Source of the DNA: Candidatus Fimenecus excrementigallinarum
GTDB lineage: Bacteria > Bacillota > Clostridia > Oscillospirales > Acutalibacteraceae
Reading direction: 5' to 3'
DNA: 64,000 bases
Assembly: GCA_018714805.1 (NCBI GenBank)
Contig: DVMW01000033.1
Coordinates: 1 to 64,000, forward strand
Positions 53,005-63,834 of the stretch are shown here, one piece after another. The stretch's first letter is position 1, and each line of letters starts with the position of its first letter. The notes beneath the pieces are model-generated. The model saw only the letters and a program-made list of their open reading frames with translations. It did not search any database and was not told the origin of the DNA. Made by a program: the position numbers and the translations under genes.

Positions 53005-54363
53005 TCACTCGACGTGCACCGCGTCCATACCGGGGTGCGCCGCTTCGCCGTCGAAGCGGTGCAGCTCGAGGTGTTCGCAATGCGCGGCGTCCAGCGCGTA
53101 AGCATATTCGTCGCAGACGTTTTCAAAGCGCACCTTGACCTTATCGAGCGTCACGCCGTTTGCGTACCGCAGGAAAAAGCCGGCGTTTTTGTGCGCCTCC
53201 ACGCCGTATTCCCGGCACGGGCGCAGATCGTAAAGGCCGCACGCCCACTTGGAGGTCTTGGAGAGCGTCACGCGGACGTTTTCAAACGTCACGTCCTCAA
53301 TCGCGTTTTGGGTGTTGCCGTGGACAAGCACGCCGTTTTCGCCCTTGCAGGTGATGTTCGTAAAGCTGACGTTGCGAATTTTCCCGGAGCGCGTGGCCTC
53401 GTCGCGGTCAAAGGTGGTCAGCACGATGGGCTCGGCGGTCCCCCACCAGTCCGGGCAGAACCGGCGCGTTTCAATCAGGATGTTCGAGTACCGGACGTTT
53501 TCGACGCTGCCGCCGTCGCGGATTTGAATGGACAGCCCGCGGTTCGAGCGGCTGATGATGCAGTCGGTAACCAGCACGTTGCGAAAATCCCCTACCCCCT
53601 CGGTGCCAATCTTGATGGCGGCGGAGGTGGAAACCAGCGTGCAGCCGCTGATTAGGATGTTCTCGCACGGGCCGTATTCGGCGTTGCCGTTGGAGGTCTT
53701 TAAGCAGATGCAGTCGTCCGCACACTCGATATGGCAGCCCAAAATGCGGACGTTGGTGCAATGGTCGGGGTCGATGCCGTCGGAGTTGGCGACGTCCAGG
53801 TCGTTTAAAATGCGGATGTTGGAAATCAGCACGTCGTCGCAGCCCGCCGGATGCAGCGTCCAGAACGGCGCGTCCGTAACGGTGACGTCCCGAAAGGAGA
53901 TGTGGTTGCTCTTTTCCACGTAAATCGCCGTCGGGCGCGGGTAGAAATTGCCCGTGACGTAGTAACGGTCCTTGCGCTCGACAAAGGCGTGGCCGTTCGC
54001 GTCAATCACGCCCTCGCCCGTAACCGAACAGCCGTGCGCCTCGTACCCGTATAAAAACGCGAACGACGGCTTCCCCGTAACGGGATTGCCTATCCTGGCC
54101 GTTTTCGGGTCGTTGATGGTTTCGCACGGACGAATGTAGCCGCCGATGTCGGCCGTCGCCTTTAAGCGCGCGCCCTTTTGCAGATGCAGCTCCACATTCG
54201 CGCGCAGCCGCAGAGAATCGCTGTAATAAATCTTGCCGCTCTCCAGCACAACCGTGCCGCCGCCGTTGCGGTGCGCGGCGTCCAGCGCCGCCTGGATAGC
54301 CGCCGCGTCGTTGTGCACGCCGTCTCCGACCGCGCCGTATTCCTTCGGATAAAAATACCGCAT
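53005..54363 (-). CDS. GH28 family glycosidase (polygalacturonase-like)
   Basis: 452 residues, right-handed beta-helix. YGAVGDGVHNDAAAIQAALDAA start, then the GH28 catalytic set NSDGIDPDHC (first Asp), CADDCICLKTS (Asp pair) and a GLSIQIRDGG region in place of the usual RIKT. It would hydrolyse pectin fragments or another alpha-linked uronic/rhamnosyl glycan; no secretion signal is present. It follows an unknown 128-residue protein gene by 18 bases and shares its promoter. Confidence 0.88.
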   Translation of the reverse strand: MRYFYPKEYGAVGDGVHNDAAAIQAALDAAHRNGGGTVVLESGKIYYSDSLRLRANVELHLQKGARLKATADIGGYIRPCETINDPKTARIGNPVTGKPSFAFLYGYEAHGCSVTGEGVIDANGHAFVERKDRYYVTGNFYPRPTAIYVEKSNHISFRDVTVTDAPFWTLHPAGCDDVLISNIRILNDLDVANSDGIDPDHCTNVRILGCHIECADDCICLKTSNGNAEYGPCENILISGCTLVSTSAAIKIGTEGVGDFRNVLVTDCIISRSNRGLSIQIRDGGSVENVRYSNILIETRRFCPDWWGTAEPIVLTTFDRDEATRSGKIRNVSFTNITCKGENGVLVHGNTQNAIEDVTFENVRVTLSKTSKWACGLYDLRPCREYGVEAHKNAGFFLRYANGVTLDKVKVRFENVCDEYAYALDAAHCEHLELHRFDGEAAHPGMDAVHVE

Positions 54364-54381
54364 ATTCTCCCCCTCTTCCGT

Positions 54382-54768
54382 TTACAGGTCCAAAAGGACG
54401 CCGCTGCCGTCCGTATCGCGCGCCAGCGCGTCCTCAAGCACGTCCTCGCCGAGCTCGAGCGCAAAAAATTCGCGCTGGTCCGCGCTCAGCCTGTGCGGAT
54501 ACAGGCGTACTTCTTCGCCGATTTCCGCGACCAGCACGCAGCCGCGCAGCTTTTCCTCCAAAACCGATTCCATGCCGACGGGAGATGACATTTGAAAATC
54601 ATCTTCATAGAGGACCGCTTCGGGGAAGCCCATGCGCGCCTCCTCGAAAAAGCCGTCGCCCTCCAGCGCCGCAATCATGGCGTCCGGCACATAATTCCGG
54701 TACTCCCCGTTCGCATAGACGACCGCGGAAAGGTCGTGGGTCTCGGTTTCGTAAATTTTTGTCTTCAT
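54382..54768 (-). CDS. Acidic small protein, unknown
   Basis: 128 residues, strongly acidic (ALEGDGFFEEARMGFPEAVLYEDDFQMSS, LGEDVLEDALARDTDGSGVLLDL), no membrane helix, no recognised domain. ATG 54768 is preceded by GGAGGC-type sequence. It is first in the unit with the GH28 gene, 18 bases apart, so it may accompany pectin-fragment use; that is only a guess from position. Confidence 0.6.
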   Translation of the reverse strand: MKTKIYETETHDLSAVVYANGEYRNYVPDAMIAALEGDGFFEEARMGFPEAVLYEDDFQMSSPVGMESVLEEKLRGCVLVAEIGEEVRLYPHRLSADQREFFALELGEDVLEDALARDTDGSGVLLDL

Positions 54769-54823
54769 AACAGCCTCCGCTTTTGCAGCCTTGTGCAGGC
54801 CCTTTGCAAGCCTGGTTTTCTAA

Positions 54824-54852
54824 ATTATAGCAGACCTGCCGGCCGGCCGCAA
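54824..54852 (-). promoter_or_regulatory. Promoter of the GH28 unit
   Basis: TTGCGG (54852-54847), 17-base spacer, TATAAT (54829-54824) on the minus strand. Confidence 0.7.
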
Positions 54853-56662
<1,810 letters not shown>

Positions 56663-56672
56663 AACTGCCTCC

Positions 56673-57149
56673 TTATCCCACGGCAACATAGGACACCTCA
56701 AAGGTGACCGTGCCGGTATAATCGCCGGCAGGCGCTGCGTGCCAGGCGTCCGAAGTGATATCGACCGTCAGCGCGGTAGCCTCCCCGGCCGTCGTATATT
56801 GCGCCGTTTGAAACGCGCCGTCGGCGCTGTTGACCGAATAGGCAAGCGTCTTGCTCGCGTCCTCCGTGTGCTTGAGCAGGCCGTCGGACACAAGCGCAAT
56901 TAGCACGGCGTAACCGGGCTCGAGCCGCGCCTCGGTCAGCTCGACGCTTTCGAAATCGGTGGAGAGGGCGTTAAAGGCCACCTGCACATCGCCGGGGATG
57001 CTGACGGTATAGGACGGCCCGACCGCGTAGGAGAGCTGCAATTCCCCGGTGGTTTCGTCCGGGCCGAGCGCCGTTTCCGCGGCAAACGCCGGGAAGCAGG
57101 CAAGGCCGCACAGGACGAGCGCCAGAAAAAAGGATACGCTCTTTTTCAT
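56673..57149 (-). CDS. Secreted adhesin-like protein
   Basis: 158 residues. Signal peptide (MKKSVSFFLALVLCGLACFPAFA), then one beta-rich domain with SYTVSIPGDVQV and DYTGTVTFEVSYVAV. These strands resemble the C-terminal domain of the large adhesin upstream (YVVTIPATVTV, YTGTLTFVVRL), so this is a single-domain relative. No sorting signal. It may be a subunit that packs with the anchored proteins on either side. Confidence 0.65.
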   Translation of the reverse strand: MKKSVSFFLALVLCGLACFPAFAAETALGPDETTGELQLSYAVGPSYTVSIPGDVQVAFNALSTDFESVELTEARLEPGYAVLIALVSDGLLKHTEDASKTLAYSVNSADGAFQTAQYTTAGEATALTVDITSDAWHAAPAGDYTGTVTFEVSYVAVG

Positions 57150-57173
57150 CTTGGTACCTCCTTTTCTCATGCG

Positions 57174-57892
57174 TCAGGCCGCGTCGTGCAGCCGGACAAC
57201 GAAGGTGAGCGTGCCGGTATACAGGCCGGCGTAGCGCGCGGCCTCCGGTTCCACGGCAAGCGCGGCGCGCGCCGGGGCGTCTGCGCTCGTGTTGCCGGTC
57301 TCCAGAACGACGCCGCCGTTTTGGATGGTTTCCGTTCCGTTTTTCAGGACGTAGGGCAGCTTGACGGCGCTGTCGTCCGCATGGGTCAGGTAGAACCCGT
57401 CATTCGCCGAGACTGCGACCTCCACCTTCTGGGTCGAGGTAAGCGCGCCCGCCGTGGCAAGCACCGTAAAGCTGTTCTGTTCATGGACGGTTACGGTTGC
57501 CGGGATTGTGACCACGTAAGTCGGCGCGTTCTGCACCGTCTGCTGCCAATGCAGCACCGGCTGCACGGCCGGACTGCCCGCTTCCCATTGCCCGAGGGCG
57601 GAAAGGGTATCGTTCCAGACGTCCGCATTTGCCGCGCGCAGGAGGGCGAGCAGGCCGTCGTCTTGCTTGCTTTCGATTTGCGCAAGGGTCAGCGCCGTAA
57701 CGCCGGCCGCGCTGGAAAGGTCGCCCGCGCCGCTTTGCGCGGTGGTCTCCAGATAATAGCAGTTTTTGAGGATGGCCGCGTTAAAGCCCGTGATGCCGCC
57801 GGTACCGTTGCTGTGGCCGCCCGCGATGTCGCCGGTGTTGTAGCAGCTGCGAATCGCGCCGGAACCGCCGTTATGCCCCGCGATGCCGCCGC
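57174..57892 (-). CDS. Displaced C-terminal part of the large adhesin
   Basis: In this frame the GLUG repeats continue (GGIAGHNGGSGAIRSCYNTGDI, GGITGFNAAILKNCYYLETT), followed by ALTLAQIESKQDDGLLALL and a domain APTYVVTIPATVTVHEQNSFTV...GLYTGTLTFVVRLHDAA-stop. It has no start codon or signal of its own at the front. It is the natural end of the gene that is frameshifted near 57885-57893. Confidence 0.75.
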
Positions 57893-60800
57893 ATAGCCGG
57901 AATCCGCGCCCACGGCCGCGATATTGTAGCAGTTTTCAATCGTGCTGCGGTTGTAGCCGACGATGCCGCCGCCATAGGTCTTGTTACCCTGCACCGCGCC
58001 CGTATTATAGCACTCGGTAATCTGGCCGGTCGCCTGATAGCCGGCGATGCCGCCCGTACTCTCTTCGCCGAGGATAAACGCGGCGTTGCTGCAGTGCGTG
58101 ATGGTCCCGCCGAAATTATAGCCGGAGATGCCGCCGACATGGTTTTGCCCGCGGACAAAGCCGTTGGCGAGCGCAACGTCCCGCACCTCGGCGGTGTACC
58201 GTGCGACAACCTCGTTCTGCTCGTCGCGCACAACAAGGATGCCCGTGCAGCCGAACAAGCCTTGACAGTCGCCGCCGTCGGGGATATACAGCCCGCGAAT
58301 GACGTGTCCCTGTCCGTCAAAGACGCCTGCATAGCGCGTATCCATGCTGCCTATCGGCGTCCACGCCTGCGGCTCGCCCTCGCCCGTGTAGCTCCCGTCC
58401 GCCTGGAACGTAAAGCCGGGGTTCAGGTCAATATCCGCCATCAGCCTGGCGTTGGCGTCCGGTACAGCGCCCTGCACGCCGTAGGCGGCCTGTTTTTCCG
58501 CCGAAAGCGTACCGTTGACAAGCGCCGCGAATTCCCGAAGCTGGTCCGCGGTATAGATTAAGTAGGTTTTTTCGCCCTCCGGCGTATCCTCCGCCTCGGG
58601 AAGCCGGGTTTCGGTGGTCTGCGATTCATAGGCCGCCGCGGTTTCCTCGCCGAAGGCCTGCAGATACGGGTAATAGTCGGTTTTGTAAATCGTGACGCTC
58701 GTATCGGACTGTTCCTCGGAGGTTGTGCTGCCCGGACGAATCGCCCAAACGCCGGAGAAGTCCAGCGCCATGTTTTCCTTCGCCGCTTCACCGGTCATCT
58801 GCGAAGCCGTGAGCGCCGTACCCTCGCCGCTCGCGCCGCAGGTGTCCAGATAATAGCAGTTCGTCAGCACGCCGGTCCGGAAATTCTGCCCGACGAAGCC
58901 GCCCGCATACACGTTCTTTTCGCCGGTCGCCGCCGTCACCGTTCCGATGCTGTAGCAGCTTTCCATAGTCGAGTTGTTGTAGCCGGCAACGCCGCCGATG
59001 TTCGCAAACGCGCCCATGCTCGTCACGCTGCCCGTGTTGTAGCAGTTTTTCGCCGCGCCGTAGTTCAGACCCGAAATGCCGCCAATCTTTACCACGACTA
59101 TCTGCTCGTCTGCGGTGACGTCGCCCGCGTTTTGGCAGTTCTCAACGACGCCCGAATGATACCCGACAATCCCGCCGAGGCTGACGGAGCGCACGCCGCT
59201 TTGCACCGTTACGGAAGCCGTATTGCGGCAGTCCGCAATCGTCCCGAGGATGCCCCAGCCGGCAATGCCGCCGAGATAGAGCGTGTTCGGCTCGTCTTTC
59301 GTCGTGATAAGGCCTGCGCTGGTGCAGCCGCGGACGGCGCCGCTGTTGTTCGTGCCGACAATTCCGCCAAGGTACGCCGAGCTGCCGCCGCCGATAATGG
59401 TGCCGCTGAAGGCGCAGTTTTCCAGCGTGCCGCTGCTGCGTCCCGTGATGCCGCCGAGGTTGCCGCTCGCGCAGATGTAGGCGTTTGTCACGTTCACATT
59501 TTGCACGGCGCCTTCCTTGCCCACGTTTCGGAACAGGCCGCCGTCTTTTTCCTCGCTTTGGATATACAGGCCGGTTATGGTGTGCGCGCCGCCGTCAAAG
59601 GTGCCCGTATAGGGCGAAGCGGTGCTGCCCATCGCCGTCCATTGCTGCGGCTCGCCCTCGCCCGTGTAGCTCCCGTCCGCCTGGAACGTAAAGCCGGGGT
59701 TCAGGTCGATGTCCTTTTCCAGCACGGCCCACGCGTCGCTGTCCCCGGTGTTCACGAGGCTTGCAAAGGCGCGAAGCTGATTCGCACTGAAAATGCGGTA
59801 GGGCGCGCTCGAAGTGCCGTCGCCCGCTGGCGTCGGTGAAATGGCCGGAAGCGAAACCGCGACCGGCGCGCTCGCGAAGTCGGTTTGCTTGTCACCGTTA
59901 TACTGCTCGCTGAACACCCAGAGCGTATAGTCGTCATCCGGCAGCCCGGCGGGCAGCGCAATCTGCACCTCGCCGTCGGCCGTCTGCGGCTGCAGGACCC
60001 TGCCGTAATACCGGATATTCCCCTCGCCGTCCGTAAGGCAGGCGGAAATATATTCGTTTTCGCCGACGTTCGCGCCGGTATAGTGCAGCGAGACGGTCTC
60101 ACCGGCCAATGCGGTGGACTCGCTTTCTGCAACGGCAAAGCTGCGCGTTGCATCGAGAAGCGTCAGCTTCCACGCATTGCCGACCTGCCCCGAAACGGGC
60201 GTCAGCGCATCCGCGCCCGTGCTGCCGGAGGCTTTGCCGCCCTCGGCCGACGCGGTAAAGAGCACCGCGCCGCGGTTTATGTTCATGGCCGGTCTTGCCA
60301 AGACGCTGCGCTCGCTGGCCGCGCTGCTGTAGGGCGCGCCGTCCGGATAGACGACGCCCGCCTCGTCCGCGCCGATTTCTCCGTAAGCGGAGCGCAGCCA
60401 CCAGTTGCCCGTGCGAAGGCCGCCCGTCCAGCTGGCGGAGTCGTCCGTATACGCGAGATACTCCAGCAGCTCCTCGGCGGACAGCGCGAACAGCCGGTCG
60501 CCCTCCAAGCCCGCGTCGCGGAACGTGCGCAACTCGGACAGGGTCGTTTCGGACGGCACCTTCGAGGTTTGCAGCACCGCCGCCCATTCCGCCGCGGCAA
60601 AGGATTCGGTAATCGGCGTCAGGGCGTCCGTCCGGTCGTTATAATATGCGCGCAGCTGGCTTTCCAGATACGAATTTTTGCCTGCCGCGCCCCAGTTTGC
60701 AAACGCAAGCTGCGCAAACTCGTTTTGCGCAAGCAGGAACAGCGCGTCGTTCTCCGCCACGACGCCGGTACCGTCACGGTATACGCCGCCGCTGCCGCTG

Positions 60801-63109
60801 GTGGACAGCACCTGCCAGGCGCGGCCGTCGGTCCCGTAATAGACCGTATCGCCGTCCCCGATGACCGCCGTACCGGTTTGCAGCGTTTTTTGCAGCGCAA
60901 TCGGCTGCAGCGCGCTCGCGTAGTCGGTGCGCTTGTCGCCGTTGTACTGCTCGCTGAACACATAGAGCTCGGAATCCCCGTGCAGCACAGCGTCCGCCGG
61001 GAGCGTGACGCTCGCCGTGCCGGCGGCGCTTGTCGGCTGCAAAATGCGGCCGTAATGGGTGATAACGCCGTTTTCCTTCAGAATGACGGAGATATATTCG
61101 TTTTCGCCGGTATTGGCGCCGGCATACGCAAAGGAAACCGTAAGCCCATCCATTTGCACGTCGGAAACGCTGAAATCGCGGCTATCATCCCGGAGCGTCA
61201 GCTTCCACGCCGTGCCGGTGTACGCCGAAATGGGCGTCAGGGCGTCCTCCCCCGTGCTGCCGGAGGCCTTGCCGCCCTCGGCGGCCGAGGTGAAGAGCAC
61301 GCTGTTCCGGTTCAAATTGACCGCCGGGCGTGCTGCATATGTAGACCTGGCAAATTCAAGGCCAAGACGACCGGTGTCGTAAATAACCCCGTTGTACTCG
61401 TTTCCGGGCACGAGGCAGCGTGACCGCAGCCACCAAACCGTTTCAAACGCGCCGGTGACGGTGGAGTCCCAATCCATGTCCCGGTAGCCCAGATAGTCCA
61501 CCATTTCCACGGCGGACGGGGCGAACAGGCGGTCGCCCTGCAAGCCTTCGTCGGGAAAATCCGCTCCGTAAAGAGAAACGAAATCCTCTTCCTTCGTCGT
61601 CTGCAGCAGCGCCGACCATTCCGCCGAGCTAAAGTCGTCGGAGACCCAGCGGCCCTCCTCGTCGGGCAACTGGTCGCTGAGGTACGCCCGCAGCTGGCTG
61701 GTCAGATACCCTGCGCTTTCCACAGTCTCATCGAAGCTGAATCGGATTTTAGCAAACGGATTTTGGGCAAGCAGGAACAAGGCGTCGTCCGCCGACACCG
61801 CGTTTACGCCGGCTTTGTACGTGCCGCCGTTCCCGTTTTCAGACAGGACCTGCCAGGCGCGCGGCTCGCCGTTCGCCTGCTCGCCGAAATAGACCATATC
61901 GCCGGTCCAGACAAACTCCGAATCGGCCTGCAGCGTCCTGCCAAGACCGCACAGCTCGCTGGCGTAATCGGTCTCGTAGTCCCCGTTGTACTGCTCATTA
62001 AACAGGTACAGCTCCGTGTTCCCCTGCAGCGAAACGCCCGCCGGGAGCGTAACGCTGACCGTTCCGCTCTCGCTTTGCACCTTCAAAATGCGGCCGTAAT
62101 AGGTAATTTCGCCATTCTCCAGCAGGATGGCGGAAATGTACTCGTTTTCTCCCGTTTTGGCGCCGGCGTATGTAAAGGTGACGGTGCTGCCGTCTATCTG
62201 CCCGCGCGAAACGGAGAAGTCGCGGCTCAAGTCCTTGAGCGTCATTTTCCATTCGTCGCCGTCATACGACTGCAGCGGCGTAAGCCCCGCGTCCATGCCG
62301 GCGGCCGATTTTCCGCCCAACGCGGCGGACACGAAAAGCACGTCGTTTTGGTTGATGTTCGCCGCGGGCAGCGCCGCCACATACGGCAGGGGCTTGCCGC
62401 CCGCATGCGGCATTCCGTTGGTCGAAACTATGCCCGCTTGAAGGGGCTCTTCGGCTACATCCGAGCGCAGCCACCAATCGTTGCGGATGACCGTTTGCCA
62501 GGTTTCGGGGTCGCGCGTAATCCCAAGGTAGTCGGTCAGCTCATTGGCGGACAGCGAAAACAGACGATCCCCGCTTAACCCCGGGTCCCGAAGATAGTAG
62601 TCCCCCGTCATACACGACACCGTCCAATCGGACGTTTCGCCCGGCTTGGACGTTTCCAGAAGGAGCGCCCACTCCTGCTCTGTAAAATAGTTGCTGGGCG
62701 GCGAATCCGCGTGAATCCCGACCGGCTCGTCGCTGTAATAGGTGCGCAGCTGGCTGGTCGCATAATCCCGCGTGTCTTCGCTTGAGCTTTCATTATACTC
62801 TACCCGCGGGAACATATCCTGCAGCGCGAGTATGAACAGGGCGTCGTCTGCGTCCACCGCGTTCGTACCGTCGCTGTATGTACCGCCGCTGCCGTGCTTG
62901 GACAGCACCCTCCAGGGAACGGGCTGCCCCACGACTTTTTCGCCGTCATAGGTCGGTTCTTCGCCGTAATAGACCTTGTCGCCGGTCCGAACGGCATCCG
63001 TTCCCATTTGCATCGCCAGCCCGCCGGACGCGGCCGCGCCAATCGGCAGCACGCCGATTAAAAGGGCCACGCTCAGCAGGAGGCTCAGCCATCTTTGCTT
63101 TCGTTTCAT
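57689..63109 (-). CDS. Giant surface adhesin with three DUF6273 domains and GLUG repeats, frameshifted near its end
   Basis: About 1806 residues as read. Signal peptide (MKRKQRWLSLLLSVALLIGVLPIGAAA). Three copies of a DUF6273-type domain (VYYG...WRVLS..GSGGTY..G...DALFIL...WWLRS...NINxxxVLFxSA) fill roughly the first 1,000 residues, then two GLUG-repeat blocks (GGIVGYHSGVVENCQNAGDV type). The final 65 residues switch to Ala/Arg/Pro-rich frame-shifted text after DSGYAA: a single missing G near 57885-57893 would restore GYAGGIAGHN and join the C-terminal domain that ends at 57174. ATG 63109 follows AAGGAGG. Confidence 0.8.
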   Translation of the reverse strand: MKRKQRWLSLLLSVALLIGVLPIGAAASGGLAMQMGTDAVRTGDKVYYGEEPTYDGEKVVGQPVPWRVLSKHGSGGTYSDGTNAVDADDALFILALQDMFPRVEYNESSSEDTRDYATSQLRTYYSDEPVGIHADSPPSNYFTEQEWALLLETSKPGETSDWTVSCMTGDYYLRDPGLSGDRLFSLSANELTDYLGITRDPETWQTVIRNDWWLRSDVAEEPLQAGIVSTNGMPHAGGKPLPYVAALPAANINQNDVLFVSAALGGKSAAGMDAGLTPLQSYDGDEWKMTLKDLSRDFSVSRGQIDGSTVTFTYAGAKTGENEYISAILLENGEITYYGRILKVQSESGTVSVTLPAGVSLQGNTELYLFNEQYNGDYETDYASELCGLGRTLQADSEFVWTGDMVYFGEQANGEPRAWQVLSENGNGGTYKAGVNAVSADDALFLLAQNPFAKIRFSFDETVESAGYLTSQLRAYLSDQLPDEEGRWVSDDFSSAEWSALLQTTKEEDFVSLYGADFPDEGLQGDRLFAPSAVEMVDYLGYRDMDWDSTVTGAFETVWWLRSRCLVPGNEYNGVIYDTGRLGLEFARSTYAARPAVNLNRNSVLFTSAAEGGKASGSTGEDALTPISAYTGTAWKLTLRDDSRDFSVSDVQMDGLTVSFAYAGANTGENEYISVILKENGVITHYGRILQPTSAAGTASVTLPADAVLHGDSELYVFSEQYNGDKRTDYASALQPIALQKTLQTGTAVIGDGDTVYYGTDGRAWQVLSTSGSGGVYRDGTGVVAENDALFLLAQNEFAQLAFANWGAAGKNSYLESQLRAYYNDRTDALTPITESFAAAEWAAVLQTSKVPSETTLSELRTFRDAGLEGDRLFALSAEELLEYLAYTDDSASWTGGLRTGNWWLRSAYGEIGADEAGVVYPDGAPYSSAASERSVLARPAMNINRGAVLFTASAEGGKASGSTGADALTPVSGQVGNAWKLTLLDATRSFAVAESESTALAGETVSLHYTGANVGENEYISACLTDGEGNIRYYGRVLQPQTADGEVQIALPAGLPDDDYTLWVFSEQYNGDKQTDFASAPVAVSLPAISPTPAGDGTSSAPYRIFSANQLRAFASLVNTGDSDAWAVLEKDIDLNPGFTFQADGSYTGEGEPQQWTAMGSTASPYTGTFDGGAHTITGLYIQSEEKDGGLFRNVGKEGAVQNVNVTNAYICASGNLGGITGRSSGTLENCAFSGTIIGGGSSAYLGGIVGTNNSGAVRGCTSAGLITTKDEPNTLYLGGIAGWGILGTIADCRNTASVTVQSGVRSVSLGGIVGYHSGVVENCQNAGDVTADEQIVVVKIGGISGLNYGAAKNCYNTGSVTSMGAFANIGGVAGYNNSTMESCYSIGTVTAATGEKNVYAGGFVGQNFRTGVLTNCYYLDTCGASGEGTALTASQMTGEAAKENMALDFSGVWAIRPGSTTSEEQSDTSVTIYKTDYYPYLQAFGEETAAAYESQTTETRLPEAEDTPEGEKTYLIYTADQLREFAALVNGTLSAEKQAAYGVQGAVPDANARLMADIDLNPGFTFQADGSYTGEGEPQAWTPIGSMDTRYAGVFDGQGHVIRGLYIPDGGDCQGLFGCTGILVVRDEQNEVVARYTAEVRDVALANGFVRGQNHVGGISGYNFGGTITHCSNAAFILGEESTGGIAGYQATGQITECYNTGAVQGNKTYGGGIVGYNRSTIENCYNIAAVGADSGYAAASRGITAVPARFAAATTPATSRAATATVPAASRALTRPSSKTAIIWRPPRKAARATFPARPALRR

Positions 63110-63143
63110 CCGTTGCTTCCTCCTTTGGATGGTGTTAACGCGC

Positions 63144-63671
63144 CTACCGCACAACCAGCACCGTTTTCACATCGGCGCCGTTCATGGGGCTCCCATCTGT
63201 CAGCGCCGTTGTGGCGATGCGGATGACCGCGTCGTATTCGCCCGCCTCCAGCGGACGAGAAAGAGAAATTTGGTACACGGCCTGCCCCGGCGGGACGAGC
63301 TTGGAGGTGTAAAGCACCTCGCCCGTTTCCTGCAAAAGCAGCGTGAAGGTGAAGTAACAGGGATTCCCCTCCGGGTTCAAAAGCGCGACCTGCACATCCT
63401 GCGTATTTGCGGGAAGCGCCAGGGACGGGTACCCGGGGATTTGAATGCCCGTGTCCGCCCCGCCCTGCACGGTCGGCTGCTGCCCCTGCCACGCTTTCGC
63501 GTTCGGGTCGATTTCCGGCGCCGTCGTCTGCTCGGCGGCGGGCGGCGGCGTACCGAACCACGCGTTCCAGTTCAGCCCGATGACTGCGCCGCCGCAAAGC
63601 AGCAGCAAAAGGACGACGGCAAGCGCAATTCGCCTTCGCCCTGCCGGCGCGGCGTCTTTCTGTTCCGCCAT
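63144..63671 (-). CDS. Membrane-anchored protein with extracellular beta-sandwich
   Basis: 175 residues. Basic N-terminus, one membrane helix (about 14-34), a Pro/Thr linker and an Ig-like domain (QVALLNPEGNPCYFTFTLLL..GEVLYTSKLVPPGQAVYQISLSRPLEAGEYDAVIRI..., ending VKTVLVVR). First gene of the surface operon; ATG 63671 follows AGGAGG at 7 bases. It could assist assembly or display of the adhesin 34 bases downstream. No family assigned. Confidence 0.65.
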   Translation of the reverse strand: MAEQKDAAPAGRRRIALAVVLLLLLCGGAVIGLNWNAWFGTPPPAAEQTTAPEIDPNAKAWQGQQPTVQGGADTGIQIPGYPSLALPANTQDVQVALLNPEGNPCYFTFTLLLQETGEVLYTSKLVPPGQAVYQISLSRPLEAGEYDAVIRIATTALTDGSPMNGADVKTVLVVR

Positions 63672-63729
63672 ACGCACACCTCCTGTTCTTCTGCTTGTAT
63701 TGTATCATAGAGACCCGCCCGGTCGGTAT

Positions 63730-63760
63730 GTCGTTTACGTCGAAAACCCGGTCGTTTACG
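63730..63760 (+). promoter_or_regulatory. LytTR-type tandem binding site
   Basis: Exact direct repeats of GTCGTTTACG at 63730-63739 and 63751-63760, 21 bases apart start to start (two helical turns). The core CGTTTA fits LytTR recognition sites, and the second copy ends 20 bases before the -35 of the plus-strand promoter. Confidence 0.5.
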
Positions 63761-63779
63761 CAGCGCGCAGCCGGGGTGC

Positions 63780-63808
63780 TTGTCAAATCCTCCTCGAATA
63801 TGTAAAAT
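63780..63808 (+). promoter_or_regulatory. Promoter of the gene at the right edge
   Basis: TTGTCA (63780-63785), 17-base spacer, TAAAAT (63803-63808). Confidence 0.6.
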
Positions 63809-63834
63809 AGGGAAGTGGGAAAGGAGGCGGCCGT

